Positions 36,301 through 47,000 of a stretch of DNA of 64,000 nt are shown here, one piece after another. The translations under genes were made by a program, and so were the position numbers. Each line of letters opens with the position of its first letter. Positions within the stretch are counted from its first letter, which is position 1. Below the pieces are notes generated by a model, which was not told the DNA's origin, did not search any database, and saw nothing but the letters and a program-made list of their open reading frames with translations. The DNA is from Lingula anatina (lineage: Eukaryota; Brachiopoda; Lingulata; Lingulida; Lingulidae): contig NW_019773637.1 of NCBI RefSeq assembly GCF_001039355.2, forward strand, positions 347,988 through 411,987, read 5' to 3'.

Positions 36301-39300
36301 AGAGTGAAAACTTCTGGTTTGTAGAATATTTGAAAATTTACCAGATATATCAGTGTATGCCAGATGATCACTTAGCTGGATGTGCTCTTCAGTATTGTGT
36401 TGTGTTTTAGGTGAAGATGAGTTATATTTGGAAGAAAACATACCTGTGGAGATGGTCCCCAAGCCACCAAGTTTTGGCAGCAGTACCAAGGTTAGTAGGA
36501 CAAAAATCTTTCTTAGTTCTGTGCGATTTAAATCGTTAATTGTACTTTTATACCAGAAACTTGATCAGAGTCTATTTCAGTTTATTTGACAAATCCAAGG
36601 TAATCCACCTAGAAAAAATTGCATGAGTCTGAAATACATAATTTCGCAAGGTCTTTCTGCTAATAAAAGAGGTGCAATATTTCATTCAGTTCTTTTCCTA
36701 CTGATTTCACATAAATTCGACTAAAATTTGGTGCAGTGGGCTTATAAATATATATAGACCTATACAAATTCTTTACTGTACGTAATTTGTTTCATCTTGC
36801 TGCCCATGGGTATCTTGAAGTCATGGCCATATTCTTCAGGTGGTGGTATGTGAGCAGGAGCAACCTGAGGACCTCCTTCCTTACAGTCCTGGCCCAGTCA
36901 AACTGGATATAGACCTCAATGAAGACAAGAATGCTTCATACGAAATTATCAAAGAAAATGTGGAAACAGACTTTCCGGAGCATCACAAACCTCCCTCGAC
37001 TGTCACAGCTGCCATCGATTCCGGCACGGAGACGAGGCCATCGTCCATTGTTGCTGTGACTGTGGTGCCTGGTCACAGGTCCCTTGAAGGGAACATACTG
37101 ATCACCATGGAGGAAGAACAGCCCAATCCCACTGGAGCCGCCGTGGCTGCGGCGGCTGCAGCAACAGCAGCAGCACTCGAAGCTGCATCCGTGGCAAAAG
37201 TCAACTCTCAAGTCGCCACGTGTGACCTGACCTGTGAGAACTTGAACATTTTCAATAAAATTCAGGAGAAAATGGTGATGCAGCAGCTACACAAGGATAG
37301 AGACAGTTTTATCCTCCTGGGGCGCAGCGGGGTCGAAGCCCATGCCCCAGAGCAGCGGAGAAAAAGAGGGCACTCTGGCCCCTCTTCGGGTGACAATACC
37401 AAAAATCGCCAGCGGAAGCTGATGAAGCACGAGAACTTGCAACGCTACTGCAGTGCTGTGATGCCCAAACCAACCTTACCGAACAAGATTTCTTCGACAG
37501 TTCAGATTGCAACAGAGCCTGAGATGTTACAAGTTGGTAAAAACATCATGGTACAAGAGAATAATGCTACTCCACCAATTGTGCATCACCCCCGTGCTGT
37601 TCAGGCGTCCACGGACCCCCACCACCACCAGTCTCTGTATGGTGAGTGTTTTAAACAGGTCATGTCTGTAGTCGGTTATAACTCAGATTATGTACAGTGG
37701 GGTTCCTAAATATACGTGGCCATTCAATATTAATATGTATATAGTGATGAGTAATGTCTGTGAGTGAAGATTGTTGCTTCACCTTGAGGTACCCTCTCGT
37801 ATCATCTTTTTGTGAGAAGTGCTTGTTGCCTCTTCAAAAAAAAAGCAGACAGCTTCCTATTTTATATCAGTCATTATCTCTATGAAAAAAAAAAAGCAGA
37901 CAGCTTTCTATTTTATATCAGTACTTACCTCCCTTAAAAACTTCCTATTTTGTATTGGTTTTATATTAAAGTGACCTTTTGTCTTTTCATTGCACACCTA
38001 AGTGAGGACACCATTATTTTTGCTCCTAACAAAAGGCACTTTCTCTCTATTTAATATACCAGTCTTCTTTGAAAGTTAAGTGCTGCCTATTCAAGGTACA
38101 TTACATCTAGCTAAGGAAGCCACTATTTGTGCTCTCAGTGAAAGGTACCTCCTACTTACACTTTGTTTTAAAGTACCTGACACTTGTTAATGGTACCTAT
38201 TGACTGGACCTCCAGTTTAAGTGAGGTACCTTGCTGTCTGCTTGTGGTACTAACCACCTCGTGCTCTCAATGAAAGATACATTGCCATTTTAGGGTACCT
38301 ACTGTCAAAGAATGTCATCTTAGGGTACCTTCTGTGAGAGATTGCCATCTTAGGGTACCTACTGTCAAAGATTGCCATCTTAGGGTACCTACTGTCAAAG
38401 ATTGCCATCTTAGGGTACCTACTGTCAGAGATTTCCATTTAAGGGTACCTACTGTCAGAGATTGTCATTTTAGGGTACCTACTGTCAGAGATTGCCATTT
38501 TAGGGTACCTACTGTCAGAGATTGCCATCTTACGGTATCTACTGTCAGAGATTGCCATTTTAGGGTACCTACTGTTAGATATTGCCATTTTACGGTACCT
38601 AATGTCAGAGATTGCCATTTGTTATTAGTATTCTTACTTTACTATAGTATCCGTCATTTCAGGCCTGTTCAAAAGAACTGCCCTCCTGGCTGGAAAAGAT
38701 CAGCTCTGAATTTAAATTCAGTCTAGTTTCTATGTCCTATTTCAATTCTGGTTAACTAAGGGGTTAAAAGGTCCATTTTTTTTTCAGTAAAAGAACCCCA
38801 GTGACTACAAGCCTTTTTTATAAGATGCTTTATTTTTCATCCTGGCTTTTATGTTTTATGACATTCCTAATTAGGGTATGTTTAAGTTAGATGGATAGCA
38901 TGACTACATAAATGATTATTTCTTTCAGCTCCTGGCTATATACCCTGTTTGCTCCATGGGTATACTAATCTTGGTATTCCATGGCCCCAAGGTATGTCTT
39001 GTAATGTAGGCCATTTACTACTAGAAACTAGTTCACAGTTCCTTCTATTACTGCTCCCCCATGGTTTTGTTCACAGCAGGACTAACTTAGACCAAAAATT
39101 GACTTATTGACAACAACAGAGCACATATGAGACAGCAGCTGAAAAAGAAAGCAGACAGTTAAAAAAGCTGTCTTTGTCTTTTTGTTTGGCAGTTTTCCAG
39201 ATCACCATTTTAAATTTATTAGTACAACTATCCGTGTTAGATTCATATTTCACTATAAATACATTGTAAGCAACTCGTAGAGATATACTAAATTTTATTT

Positions 39301-42300
39301 TTCCACCAAAACAGCAGTTATCGCAATTATTCTGGAACTCTGTGCTTGCCATCAGACCACGTGGAACTTCATTGATGGCTTTACCTCCGTATTTAACTCT
39401 TAAGAAGTTAGAAATGCGAAATCTTAAACCAAATTATCAATATTGTCAGGCCTGGATTGAAATTTTAGCAATATGGTGGGTCTGTGAAACTTAAGACATT
39501 GTTGTTTCTGAATGTTGATTTGTCCGTTTCCTGTCCAAGACAATCCTCTTGTGAACATGTACTTTCTGGTCCAGGGTCAGTTTCACATAAAAAGTCAGAG
39601 TCCATAGTTGGTCTAAATTAAGGGCTGGGCACTTTAGTCCTTTGAACAAAGATGAATCAGTAGCTTTTTTGGCCCTTTTTTTCACAAAAAAAAGTAAGCA
39701 ATATAGGGTCAATGTTTTGGACTGATAATATCTTAATAATTACTTAAGGGGACTGCTACATATCTATCTTTGATTGAAGTAGACTGAAATGTATTTTTAA
39801 GACTAACCGATGAACTTTGATTCTTTTTGAACTGGTGTTCAGTATATTTATTCTTGACTGAACAATGCACTTGCTGAAAGCAGCCATTAAAGAAAGGACT
39901 GATGAGCTTACCAAAGATACACCGTGTCATACCTGCTTGAAGTTTTCAATCTCCAATATCCACATTTTGTCCTCCTTCTTTATATTTAGCTTCGGATGAA
40001 GAGTGGAGCTTTGCTTTGATTCATTTTATAAAGCTTTTCTTTTAAGGCTTTTCCTTTGCTTTTAAGCTTCTTTTTTTAAGTTAAGTTCTTTCAATGAGAA
40101 TGTTATAAGATAATGCCTGCCTAGAAAATATGCCATCCAAAATAGCATTATTAAGTTTTCCACTTTTCTCTGTGTGATTACTGGTAAACTAGCATCCTGA
40201 ACTCTTCACAGTTGAAAGGAATTTGTCATTTTATAAAGCTGCATCTTTGAATGTTTAACAGTATCTAAACTTCAAGCATGAAATATAAAGAAATATAAAT
40301 TCCAATATTTTCCAGGGATTTTTTTGTGGTTTGTTTTGTTTTAAAGATTGATGCATTACTGAATAATTAAATGCAGGAAAAACATAATTTTTCAGTATCT
40401 GGATGATAATAAAGGGTTACAATACCCTCAAATGACATTTTCAAAGAACACATGTTTCTTGGAATTTTTGCACAGTTGTTGGGGTTTAGAACACTGATGT
40501 TGATAATAACCACGGATTACTTACTCCTAGCTCAGCGGGAGCTGGGCTTCGCGCCGACATGATTAATGCTTGTTATGCAACCTGTCTTGTCTTCTCTGTC
40601 TTCTGAAACAAGACGTATGGTTTGAAGGCACACCCTGAAGTGACACGCTATTTAAAAATTTTTGTTGTCACAGAAGAGCAATTAGGTGTCTTGGTTGTTG
40701 TCAGGGGGACTTGGCAGGGACTTGTTAAGTGACAGTGCCTGAGTAGTTATACAAACAGTTACAAGCCTTGTAATCATCCTTGAGATTTCATTACAGGGTC
40801 ACAGTGCAGAGATTAGCCATCTATTTAGCCAGAGACATTATCTGTGAATATCTAGAGAAAAATCAATCAATGGCCCTGGTAGAGGGTACTCTAGTCTTGT
40901 TTAATTATGTAATCATCCTTACTGTAGCTCAAGTGACAAAAAAGTCCTGTTATGTGGCATGTCTTAAATGAGATGTCTCTTGGAACTGATGTATGCATGG
41001 TTGCTGGGGGGGGGGGGGGGGAATTGTGACAGGTGTACCAAGAGGGTTTCTTGGTACTCGTTCAATGTCTTATCCGGTTTGGTTCACAACCATAGGTAAG
41101 AGAGGACTATGGAATATTATTTCATTAAATGCAAAAATCCCCATTTGTTAGCACCCGCATCTACTTAGCAAGGATATACGCTAGAAAATTAGGCTTATTT
41201 TCACTTCTGAGTACCTGAGCTTTGAAAGTTTTTAATGAGTTCTATCGTACTGTGTCAACCCCCATAGAAGATAATTGCCATTTTCTAACACAAGCTGTAG
41301 ATTTTGGAGCACAAATGCATAAATTAATGATAGAAAAGGTTTATTTTCACGTTTGAGTACCAGAGGTTTGAAAGTTTTTAATGAGTTCTACTGTACTGTG
41401 TTGGAGAGGAGGGGCTGATCAGAAACAACCCTCCTAAACGCTAATTGCTATTTTCTAACACCAGCCGTGGATTTGGGAGCACAAATCCAGAAATAAACAA
41501 GTCCAGCCGCGAATTAACTACCCAAATGTAGAATTACTTGCCACAAGCTTTGCGTTTCATTGCACTATCAACTTGGTCGGGTCAAATATGACGACCCACT
41601 AAAAAATATGACGACCCACTAAAAAGCTTGCCATCTAATCCACTAATAGAGACTGAATAGATTCCCCGTGGGGAAGTATTCAAGTGGGTCGGCCATATTT
41701 GACCCTAGGACTAGTTAGTCCACTGTTCTGAATGGGGACTGTGGCCGTAAACATAGACCCCCCTACATGTGCTTTTTAATGTGGCGGCAATGCTTTCTCA
41801 ACAATCTCCATAGCATACGGAACGTACCGAATGGGTAGAAAAGCAGATAATTGTTTCTAAATTCAGTTAAAAAGAAAGAGCATAACAAAGAGACTACTTT
41901 GAGTGACATGGAGAATTTAAGTTGTCAGGATATGGATCCTTTTACTGAAAGGTCATCCAAATTAATAGAGTCCTTTTTTGTGTATTGTTTCCTTGATCAG
42001 TGTCTAAAATAAGTTTTTTTCCTTTTTTACTGTCTAGTTAATACTGGTGACTTATAAAACTGTAATGAGTTGTTCTATAGATAGCTGATGGAGTTCCTTT
42101 CCAAATGACAAATTCTTCTCAACCAAAGTGATGGGAGTCTTTTTCAATGTATCATTTTTTTGATAAGTAGCTGAGATCAATCATTTTTAAATCCTATATT
42201 TCTGCGACATTTTACTGGGTGAACAGTAAATCTGTAATTGTATTGATTTACATAACAGTTGAAATTATTCTGACTTCACAATTTTTTGTGAATCTTTTTT

Positions 42301-43024
42301 TAACTTGGTTTAATCTTTTAACCATCTAAGACTTGTTGGTGTTTTTGTTTTTGCTTTTTTTTTTTTTTTTTTTTTGACCTATGGTTCTTTCAACCTGTTG
42401 ACCTAATCATGAATTCGTTTGTTGAAACTTGTTGACATGTTTATGAGTTTCGGTTTTCGGTTTTCGAGACCATGTGCGTTTGCACTGTTACATAGACACA
42501 GGTGCTTTCTTTGCTACAACTACTTGGGGAAGCTACTAATGGAAAACTGTGTATTATTACTCCACCTTTTTCATTGTCGGTTGAATTATTTTTAACGAGC
42601 CTTTACTTTCAGTCAAATGATACCTTCTATATGTGACCATATTTACTGTGATACTTGGGTAATACAGTTTTCTCATCTTATACTTTATAAAGAATCAACA
42701 AACTATGCATGAATGTTAAGAGTTTAGACATATATAAGTCTTGGGACATTTTAATGATCACAACAATTACTTTTTGTAATTTTTGTGGTAGTCCATACAG
42801 TAAGTATCACCAGAGGGCATGTTTTGCTGTTGNAGAAAAACCTCGTGACTGATGCACTCGCAACAAGGTCCATCACGGAGTCGTCTTCCAGTACATGCCA
42901 AGTTCATGCGGGCACTTATAAAGCACTGCCCGGAGAGCGTCAACTATCACTGGTGGGACGTCATAACAATGTGACGCAGAATGTTCAAGAGAGAAACTCC
43001 CTGCAGCGACCAATCGATGCCTGA
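16776..43024 (+). CDS. per: Period circadian protein (PER), 19 coding exons
   Basis: PERIOD is the PAS-domain repressor of the circadian transcription loop; it works in cytoplasm and nucleus with CRY or TIM and casein kinase 1. Exons read in one compatible frame: 16776-16855, 20036-20208, 20765-20826, 28710-28794, 29470-29575, 30201-30255, 32191-32393, 32697-32781, 33089-33195, 33418-33571, 33766-33886, 34095-34158, 34721-34785, 35501-35628, 36044-36138, 36411-36490, 36840-37641, 38929-38991, 42792-43024. All junctions are AG/GT and phases match throughout, giving 919 residues if the N at 28724 is treated as an extra base. The ATG has A at -3 and G at +4, and an in-frame TGA lies upstream in the same exon. 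PAS-A is about residues 106-240 and PAS-B about 255-390, with the PER signatures [22 protein letters not shown] and KLEFVLGRH. The product is shorter than fly or vertebrate PER (about 1,200), so a C-terminal exon may be missing. The last two exons are the least certain. Confidence 0.93.
16862..16896 (+). repeat. (TG)n microsatellite adjoining the per exon 1 donor
   Basis: The donor GTAAGTGTG runs directly into a GT repeat about 35 nt long. Confidence 0.9.
17425..17768 (+). other. Exon-like open segment in per intron 1, unknown
   Basis: From an ATG at 17425 the frame reads [20 protein letters not shown] and continues to a strong donor CAA|GTAAGT at 17575. A second frame beginning at 17586 reads ...[20 protein letters not shown] to a stop at 17768. 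Together they look like a protein-coding relic or small gene broken by a frameshift, or one exon plus readthrough. I do not recognise it. Confidence 0.3.
17924..18066. mobile_element. Short foldback element in per intron 1
   Basis: CAGGGCCCCGTATCTTGAAA at the left is mirrored by TTCGAGATATGGGGCCCTG at the right, with GCATCGCGCA / CGTGATGC subterminal. About 143 bp. Confidence 0.75.
19725..19997. mobile_element. MITE family F, complete copy just upstream of per exon 2
   Basis: GGACCATTCAGATCGAGAAG with AGCCGAG and ATGGCGGACCTAC on the left are mirrored by GTAGGTCCGCCAT and CTTGATGTGAATGCTCC on the right. It ends 38 nt before the exon 2 acceptor boundary. Confidence 0.7.
20378..20440. mobile_element. 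MITE family D fragment in per intron 2
   Basis: Only the left end CTGGGGTAGTGCTAGTAATT and TAGCCAAATCACTAC remain. Confidence 0.6.
20686..20741 (+). repeat. (ATT)n microsatellite just upstream of per exon 3
   Basis: About 18 ATT units end 24 nt before the exon 3 acceptor boundary at 20765. Confidence 0.95.
21344..21538. mobile_element. MITE family B, most complete copy, in per intron 3
   Basis: Terminal repeats GTTCACATGAAAAATCTATT and ATAGAAAATAGATTTTTATG, with subterminal GCGGTATCTTATGATCAC / GTGATCCCAAGATACCGC. About 195 bp. Confidence 0.7.
21549..23335 (+). repeat. Tandem duplication, two units of about 880 bp, in per intron 3
   Basis: Unit 1 (about 21549-22428) and unit 2 (about 22432-23315) are nearly identical, starting CAGATGTGTCTGTACATATT and carrying a GATGCC hexamer run of different length in each. 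Each has an open frame of roughly 85 codons ([16 protein letters not shown], then an Asp/Ala run, then [11 protein letters not shown]), whose length change comes only from the hexamer run. I see no protein family and think it is a transposon or other dispersed repeat. Confidence 0.8.
23346..23660 (+). repeat. Third, diverged partial unit of the 880-bp repeat
   Basis: TGGCATTTTCAAGGTGTGAC, TTTGAAGTTCCACGGG and GATGACCATTA follow the order of the units above with about 10-15 percent visible differences. Confidence 0.6.
24268..27471 (+). CDS. Short-chain dehydrogenase, retinol dehydrogenase 11-14 type (RDH13-like), 7 exons
   Basis: This is a membrane-anchored NADP-dependent SDR of the RDH11-14 family, which reduces or oxidises retinoids and other lipid carbonyls. 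Exons are 24268-24341, 24765-24883, 25266-25421, 25829-25933, 26230-26439, 26674-26881 and 27372-27471; phases match and give 323 residues, normal for the family. Visible motifs are an N-terminal hydrophobic anchor ([11 protein letters not shown]), cofactor loop TGASSGIG (47-54), ACRD (R favours NADP), LDLASL, LINNAG (124-129) and YRQSK (Tyr202, Lys206). The serine expected 25 residues before the Tyr is Asp177, with Ser178 next to it, and the usual NHxGHF is NHFGPF. Intron 2 begins with GC. The frame upstream of the ATG stays open, so the start rests on family length. The gene lies wholly inside per intron 3, same strand, with AATAAA at 27793. Confidence 0.93.
24355..24388 (+). repeat. (CT)n microsatellite after dehydrogenase exon 1
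   Basis: CT repeat beginning about 13 nt after the exon 1 donor. Confidence 0.9.
27793..27798 (+). terminator. Polyadenylation signal of the dehydrogenase gene
   Basis: An AATAAA lies 322 nt after the stop codon, followed by T-rich sequence, and well upstream of the next per exon. It would let the nested gene end its own transcript. Confidence 0.5.
28710..32393 (+). CDS. per: per exons 4-7: PAS-A domain
   Basis: These four exons (28710-28794, 29470-29575, 30201-30255, 32191-32393) build PAS-A. Recognisable elements are [31 protein letters not shown] and the beta-strand run IMSVAVKDM, which align in order with the VLYTTPSITDVLGFP, SFIDFLHPKDR and FCVMLRRY segments of vertebrate PER2. Exon 4 carries the ambiguous base N at 28724. 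With that base counted the frame hits a stop, and without it the exon is open and in phase on both sides. Exon 4 follows the long intron that contains the dehydrogenase gene. Confidence 0.9.
28848..29019. mobile_element. MITE family D, complete copy in per intron 4
   Basis: Perfect ends CTGGGGTAGCGCTAGCA and TGCTAGCGCTACCCCAG. It starts only 54 nt after the end of per exon 4. Confidence 0.8.
32697..33886 (+). CDS. per: per exons 8-11: PAS-B domain and C-terminal helix
   Basis: The exons are 32697-32781, 33089-33195, 33418-33571 and 33766-33886. PAS-B is strongly conserved: [47 protein letters not shown] and [11 protein letters not shown] are near-identical to PER family consensus. Exon 11 ([20 protein letters not shown] and onward) encodes the region after PAS-B. 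Intron phases are 2, 1, 2 and 0. The introns contain a poly-T run (33218-33234) and a GA repeat (33309-33341) that interrupt overlapping spurious frames. Confidence 0.95.
34095..36490 (+). CDS. per: per exons 12-16: linker with the YxQxN motif
   Basis: Five short exons (34095-34158, 34721-34785, 35501-35628, 36044-36138, 36411-36490) encode an acidic Pro/Ser-rich linker. Its key feature is [18 protein letters not shown] at the exon 14/15 junction, which matches the fly PER segment SYNQLNYNENLLRFFNS and the vertebrate SYQQINCVDSVIRYLES. This identifies the gene as PER rather than another PAS protein such as SIM or NPAS. Ser/Thr-rich flanks ([22 protein letters not shown]) are plausible kinase targets, by analogy only. 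Confidence 0.9.
34441..34674. mobile_element. TTAA-flanked MITE in per intron 12
   Basis: TTAA at both sides encloses AGCCTCGGTCACAACCGG and CCGGTTGTGACTGATGC inverted ends. A TTAA target is typical of piggyBac-type elements, so this may be a non-autonomous relative (inference). Confidence 0.7.
36840..37641 (+). CDS. per: per exon 17: large C-terminal exon with poly-Ala and basic NLS-like cluster
   Basis: An 802-nt exon, by far the longest in the gene, with good acceptor (attcttcag) and donor (G|GTGAGT). It encodes an acidic start, an alanine-rich tract near residues 652-672 and a block ([19 protein letters not shown]) resembling the fly [20 protein letters not shown] region. Basic clusters RRKRG and RQRKLMK look like a nuclear localisation signal. 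It ends in a His-rich DPHHHQ stretch. Confidence 0.88.
38279..38622 (+). repeat. Minisatellite, 30-bp unit, about 11 copies, in per intron 17
   Basis: The unit is AGGGTACCTACTGTCAGAGA plus TTGCCATTTT with point variants. Because 30 is divisible by 3, it creates long open frames on both strands that should not be mistaken for genes. Confidence 0.95.
38929..38991 (+). CDS. per: Putative per exon 18
   Basis: A 63-nt candidate exon bounded by a pyrimidine-rich acceptor (tttctttcag) and donor G|GTATGT. It encodes [20 protein letters not shown] in the phase left by exon 17 and passes on the phase needed by the last exon. Its Pro/Tyr/Gly composition resembles C-terminal PER segments, but there is no diagnostic motif. 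Confidence 0.6.
41568..41737. mobile_element. MITE family F, partial copy in the last per intron
   Basis: TCGGGTCAAATATGACGACC on the left and GTCGGCCATATTTGACCC with GTTCTGAATGGGGAC on the right form a foldback; the left terminus is lost. Confidence 0.5.
42792..43024 (+). CDS. per: Putative last per coding exon
   Basis: This open stretch starts after an AG at 42790-42791 and runs to a TGA at 43022-43024, in phase with exon 18. The Ser/Gln-rich sequence has no motif I can assign, and no CRY-binding helix is evident. The N at 42833 is inside the frame: keeping it leaves over 60 codons open, whereas dropping it gives an early stop, so here it is probably a real, uncalled base. A strong donor-like GTAAGTAT at 42800 lies just inside the exon. 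An AATAAA signal follows at 43472. Assignment to per is inferred from phase and orientation. Confidence 0.55.
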
Positions 43025-43842
43025 GGCAGGAGTCTCTGCACTGAGGGAATTAGTTTCCTTTTATAAAAATTGTACTGTTAAAAGTAAGTCGATTCTGACG
43101 ATTTTATTTACAGTTAATTAGTTTTAAAGTTCAATTATAGTGGAAATTTAGTTTATAATAATTACTTAAGCTTTAACTTGTTGATTCAGTGGGTTAACAT
43201 TACCACGGCCAGTACCATCAGGGCAGGGTAACCTTGGTGAACGGGCACAGTTGTTTACCATCTCTGTCTCCGGTCTCTCGTTATGTCCAAGAGCAGAGTA
43301 AGCAGTAAACGTGGGTAAGCAAAAGCGAAAAGAACGAAAAAAAATTGGCTTTTGCAGTTGTACTTCATTATTCTTCAGATTTATTTGTCCCCTTTCTGGT
43401 GCGTCGGGACTTCTTCAAACAGCCCTGTATAGCACGGTTTTCCTGTACATGTACGTGCGTTAGTGAAAAAAAATAAATGAGAAAAATACACTTTGTGATC
43501 GAATGTGCATCACCAAAAATCAAACCAACGGCCAGCAAAAATGGATAAACCGCGCATGCGCGTCATTATCTGTGGAAAGGTGAAAGCAAGTTCGTTTTTA
43601 CACTATAGTAACCCTATGTTTAACACGCAATTACTTGCTCTCCTGATTTGATAATTTACTTATTTCTTCCAATTATTGGAGGCTTATTCACAATTAACTT
43701 CTCAACATTAGTATACACGTGCACACCCTTCAAACAACAATTAAAGCAAGTGGATTATACTTACTAAGGTCAGACTTCTAACTTATCTTACTTGAACATT
43801 TTTAATAGATATCGTGCGGGTAGTCACTACAGCGCATTAAGA

Positions 43843-44094
43843 ACAGCTGATCCTCGGACTTAATATGGCAGACCAAGTTAAAAGCGATACTGCTAACCCC
43901 CTGGTGGGCTCCCCGCCTCCACACCAGCAGTCGCTGCAGGGGCGTAGCAATTAAATCTCGGAGCCGAGATTTAACCCGTTTAAATGCACGCGTCGAGGCG
44001 GGGAGACCATCAGGGAACCAAGCAGCTTGCTTTTAAGCGGAGTCGGCCATATTTAGTCGGCGGATCAGTTAGTCCGCGGATCATCTGTTCTGAA
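43843..44094. mobile_element. MITE family F copy overlapping the GPCR stop codon
   Basis: Left end ATTAAGAACAGCTGATCC and right end GGATCATCTGTTCTGAAT are inverted copies, with CGGACT, AATATGGC and CTCCCCGCCTC mirrored further in. The right end contains the receptor's last four codons and its TGA. Confidence 0.7.
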
Positions 44095-47000
44095 TACGTG
44101 TTAATTTGGTTTTGCTACGACTGAATAACTCTCTGAACTGTGATCTGAATTGTGAACCACTAATCAAAAATATCAATAAATTGAAAGCATGGTATGACAG
44201 CTCAGCAATTCTACTAACATAATGAAGATAGACCAAAGTCCAGTCAGTGGGTCCCGTCGATACATATGCCGTTTCAACCATGTTAACGAACGCTGTCGTA
44301 CACATAATTAGAAAACAAAGAGACGAAGCCAACAAAGAAACCGTGCTAATTATTTCTTTTGCCCTTTTCTCACTCCCTCTTCCAGATGTAAGTTCTTTTC
44401 GACTTTTCCTTTGAGCCCAGATGAAGTGAATTATCTTCATGTTCATTCCAGTAATGGCGAGTAACATCATGGCTCTTCCAGCGATGCGTATTGTTATTAC
44501 AATCCCTAAGCGCCTTTGCCAATCTTTGTATTCATAAACGGCTACCACACACGGGGCGTCGGTGTAGATTAAGCTTGCAAAGGCGACCGCCCCACATGCT
44601 ACTGTTGCGGCAAAAATCATCTGCAAAAATGAAAGAATTGTCAGCTTCAGAAATTGGTTCATAATATAATAAAATTTCTAGTAGCATTATGGGAGCTGGT
44701 AATATATGCTATTCAGTAAAATCATTGCTTGCAGGTTGATGTTGTGCAATGTTAAAAGAAAATAATTTATCAACTTACACTGTTGGTCAAAAAGTTTTCC
44801 CACCTTCAATAGAGGGTACCAGAGGGGACAGTAATGTGCCGGAAGTGTGACGTCAAATGGTGTAAGACGTGAACCTGAGTGGTCATTTTTATCTGGAGGT
44901 GAACGGGAATGAAGACGTGGCTTCAGAGAAAAAAAGCAGTTTTCCAACAAGAAAGTGAGATAGCATTTATTTTTCTTTTGGTACTGCTAACTACTTCCTG
45001 ATTTTCACAGGGTCCTTCAAGTACTCTAAAACATCGTTATAATTGCCGCACATACCACAAACACCCAAAACAATTAAATATGGCATATCAGATTACATAC
45101 ATGCAAAAAGTCCACATGACAACGATTAACAGCCTTGCGGGAATTCTTTTCCCTTGACGCTATTTATCGCGCTGTCGGTCGATGCAGCATATATTTCAAA
45201 ACAAATTGACTGCAAATTAAGCACGATTTTGCACCTTCATGTATCGTAACATGTTTTCATATCATGTACCTTTTATGTCTACAAGTATAAGTATTTTCTC
45301 CCAAAAATTCCAAAAGAAAAAATGTTATTTCACTATATTGTTGGAAAAAATGCTTTTTTCTCTGAGCCCACATCTTCACTCCCGTTCACCTCCAGCTAAA
45401 AAATGACCACTCAGCTTCACGTCTTACATCACTACACGTCACTTCCGGCACAATCCTATCTCCTCCGGTACCCTCTATAACATGTGATTTTGCTTACAAA
45501 TAATCACCTCACAGCTGTCAATCGTTTTAAACATTTATTTTTTATTAAGGACACCATATCTAACATGACTGATGGTACATACCGGTACTCCAAAGAGACT
45601 TTATTATAAAAAAACGCTAATTTATAAAAGTGTCCCCTAAACGTTATAATAATAATAATAATAATAAATCTGGCAACCCAAAAGGTTTAGATGGATTCAA
45701 AGACAAATTGGCACCTTCAGGTAAAATCACTAAATGACAAAGCTAAGATATCATTACTGGTACATGTACCTGTACTTCAAATACTTACCGCTTTGAAAAA
45801 AGTCTTCCTTGCGCATATGAAACTGGTCTTGAACGGAAAACAGACGAAAAGAAACCTGTCAAGTGTTATGACGAAGATGACAACTGCGGCCCAGTCTGAC
45901 GTGAAAATATCAGAAATGGCTACCAAGTTGCAGACGGCAAGTTTTAGCGAGTATAAATTATCAGTCTGGTTAGAATTGTTCACTATCGCCAGCACTACCT
46001 CACTCAACGCCCGAAGACAGTGCGCTATGCCAAGAGTGCAAGTCAAGAAGGACTTGGTTTCTGATCTAGATTTGAGTCTCCTATCACCGACCAGAACAAC
46101 AACAACGAGGATAATGTTGCTGGAAAGGGACAGCGGGAAAAGAGCGTAAACAGTGTATATGTATACATTTAACATCCTGGCTAATTTTTCTTGGTCCCAA
46201 TGGAATCTTTTGGTCAACCAGCTGATGCATTCTAGTGGATTGGTTTTTACTACCATTTCCAGGGCACGCGGTTTGATTTTATCCACGTCCATTGGACATA
46301 CGCGCTTTGCCAATTTCTGTGTATTATTTAAAACGTCCGCCGGAACTTCACCCGGTCGAAAAGGACAGGAAAGAACTTCTTCGCGATTTATACCAAAATT
46401 TTTTGATAAATCCTGAAAATCTGATCGGATGCAAAGATACAACTCATTAGTTGTTTTTTCATCTCCTAGTTTATTTCCGGACAAACATTGTTCTTCGTTC
46501 ACCCCGTGTAGCACAGTAGCCACAAAAAGCTCCTCTGACATCTCGACTATCCCGCAGTATTCAGAATATGTACTGTTAGAGAACCAAACGTCAGCCAACC
46601 GAAAACTGTCTGTCATTCCGCTTGAAACCCTCGGTGAGCAATAGAAATACCTATCTTTGATAGCGGTTTTCAAATCTGATGAAGAAAAATCCTGATTAAC
46701 ATGAACTTCTTGCATTTGTGGCGATGCTTTGATGCACAAATGCGTGCTTTCGGTAGCTGTGCCCGTAGCTGTAAAGTTTTCACTTTGAGTAAGGTTATGG
46801 AGATGACTTGAAATATTTATCTTTTCATTATCGGTTTCGTAAACGATTTGAGACACGCGCTCCAGTCCATCTTGTATCAAACCGTCCACCGTTTTCCTAA
46901 AGTCAACAAATGTACTTCTTTTTGCGCTGTTCGTCAGCTGAGTGCAATTTTCTCGTTCAACGCCCATTAAAACAATACTCCTGCGCCTCGTGTCCAACAT

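Noticed and set aside
36936-37211. Minus-strand frame rich in Cys
   Set aside because: It is the reverse of the poly-alanine part of per exon 17.
38250-38726. Long open frames on both strands with repeated RVPTVRDCH-type peptides
   Set aside because: They are produced by the 30-bp minisatellite, whose length is a multiple of three, and lie in a per intron.
45691-46149. Plus-strand frame of 152 codons
   Set aside because: Antisense shadow of the transmembrane part of receptor exon 1.
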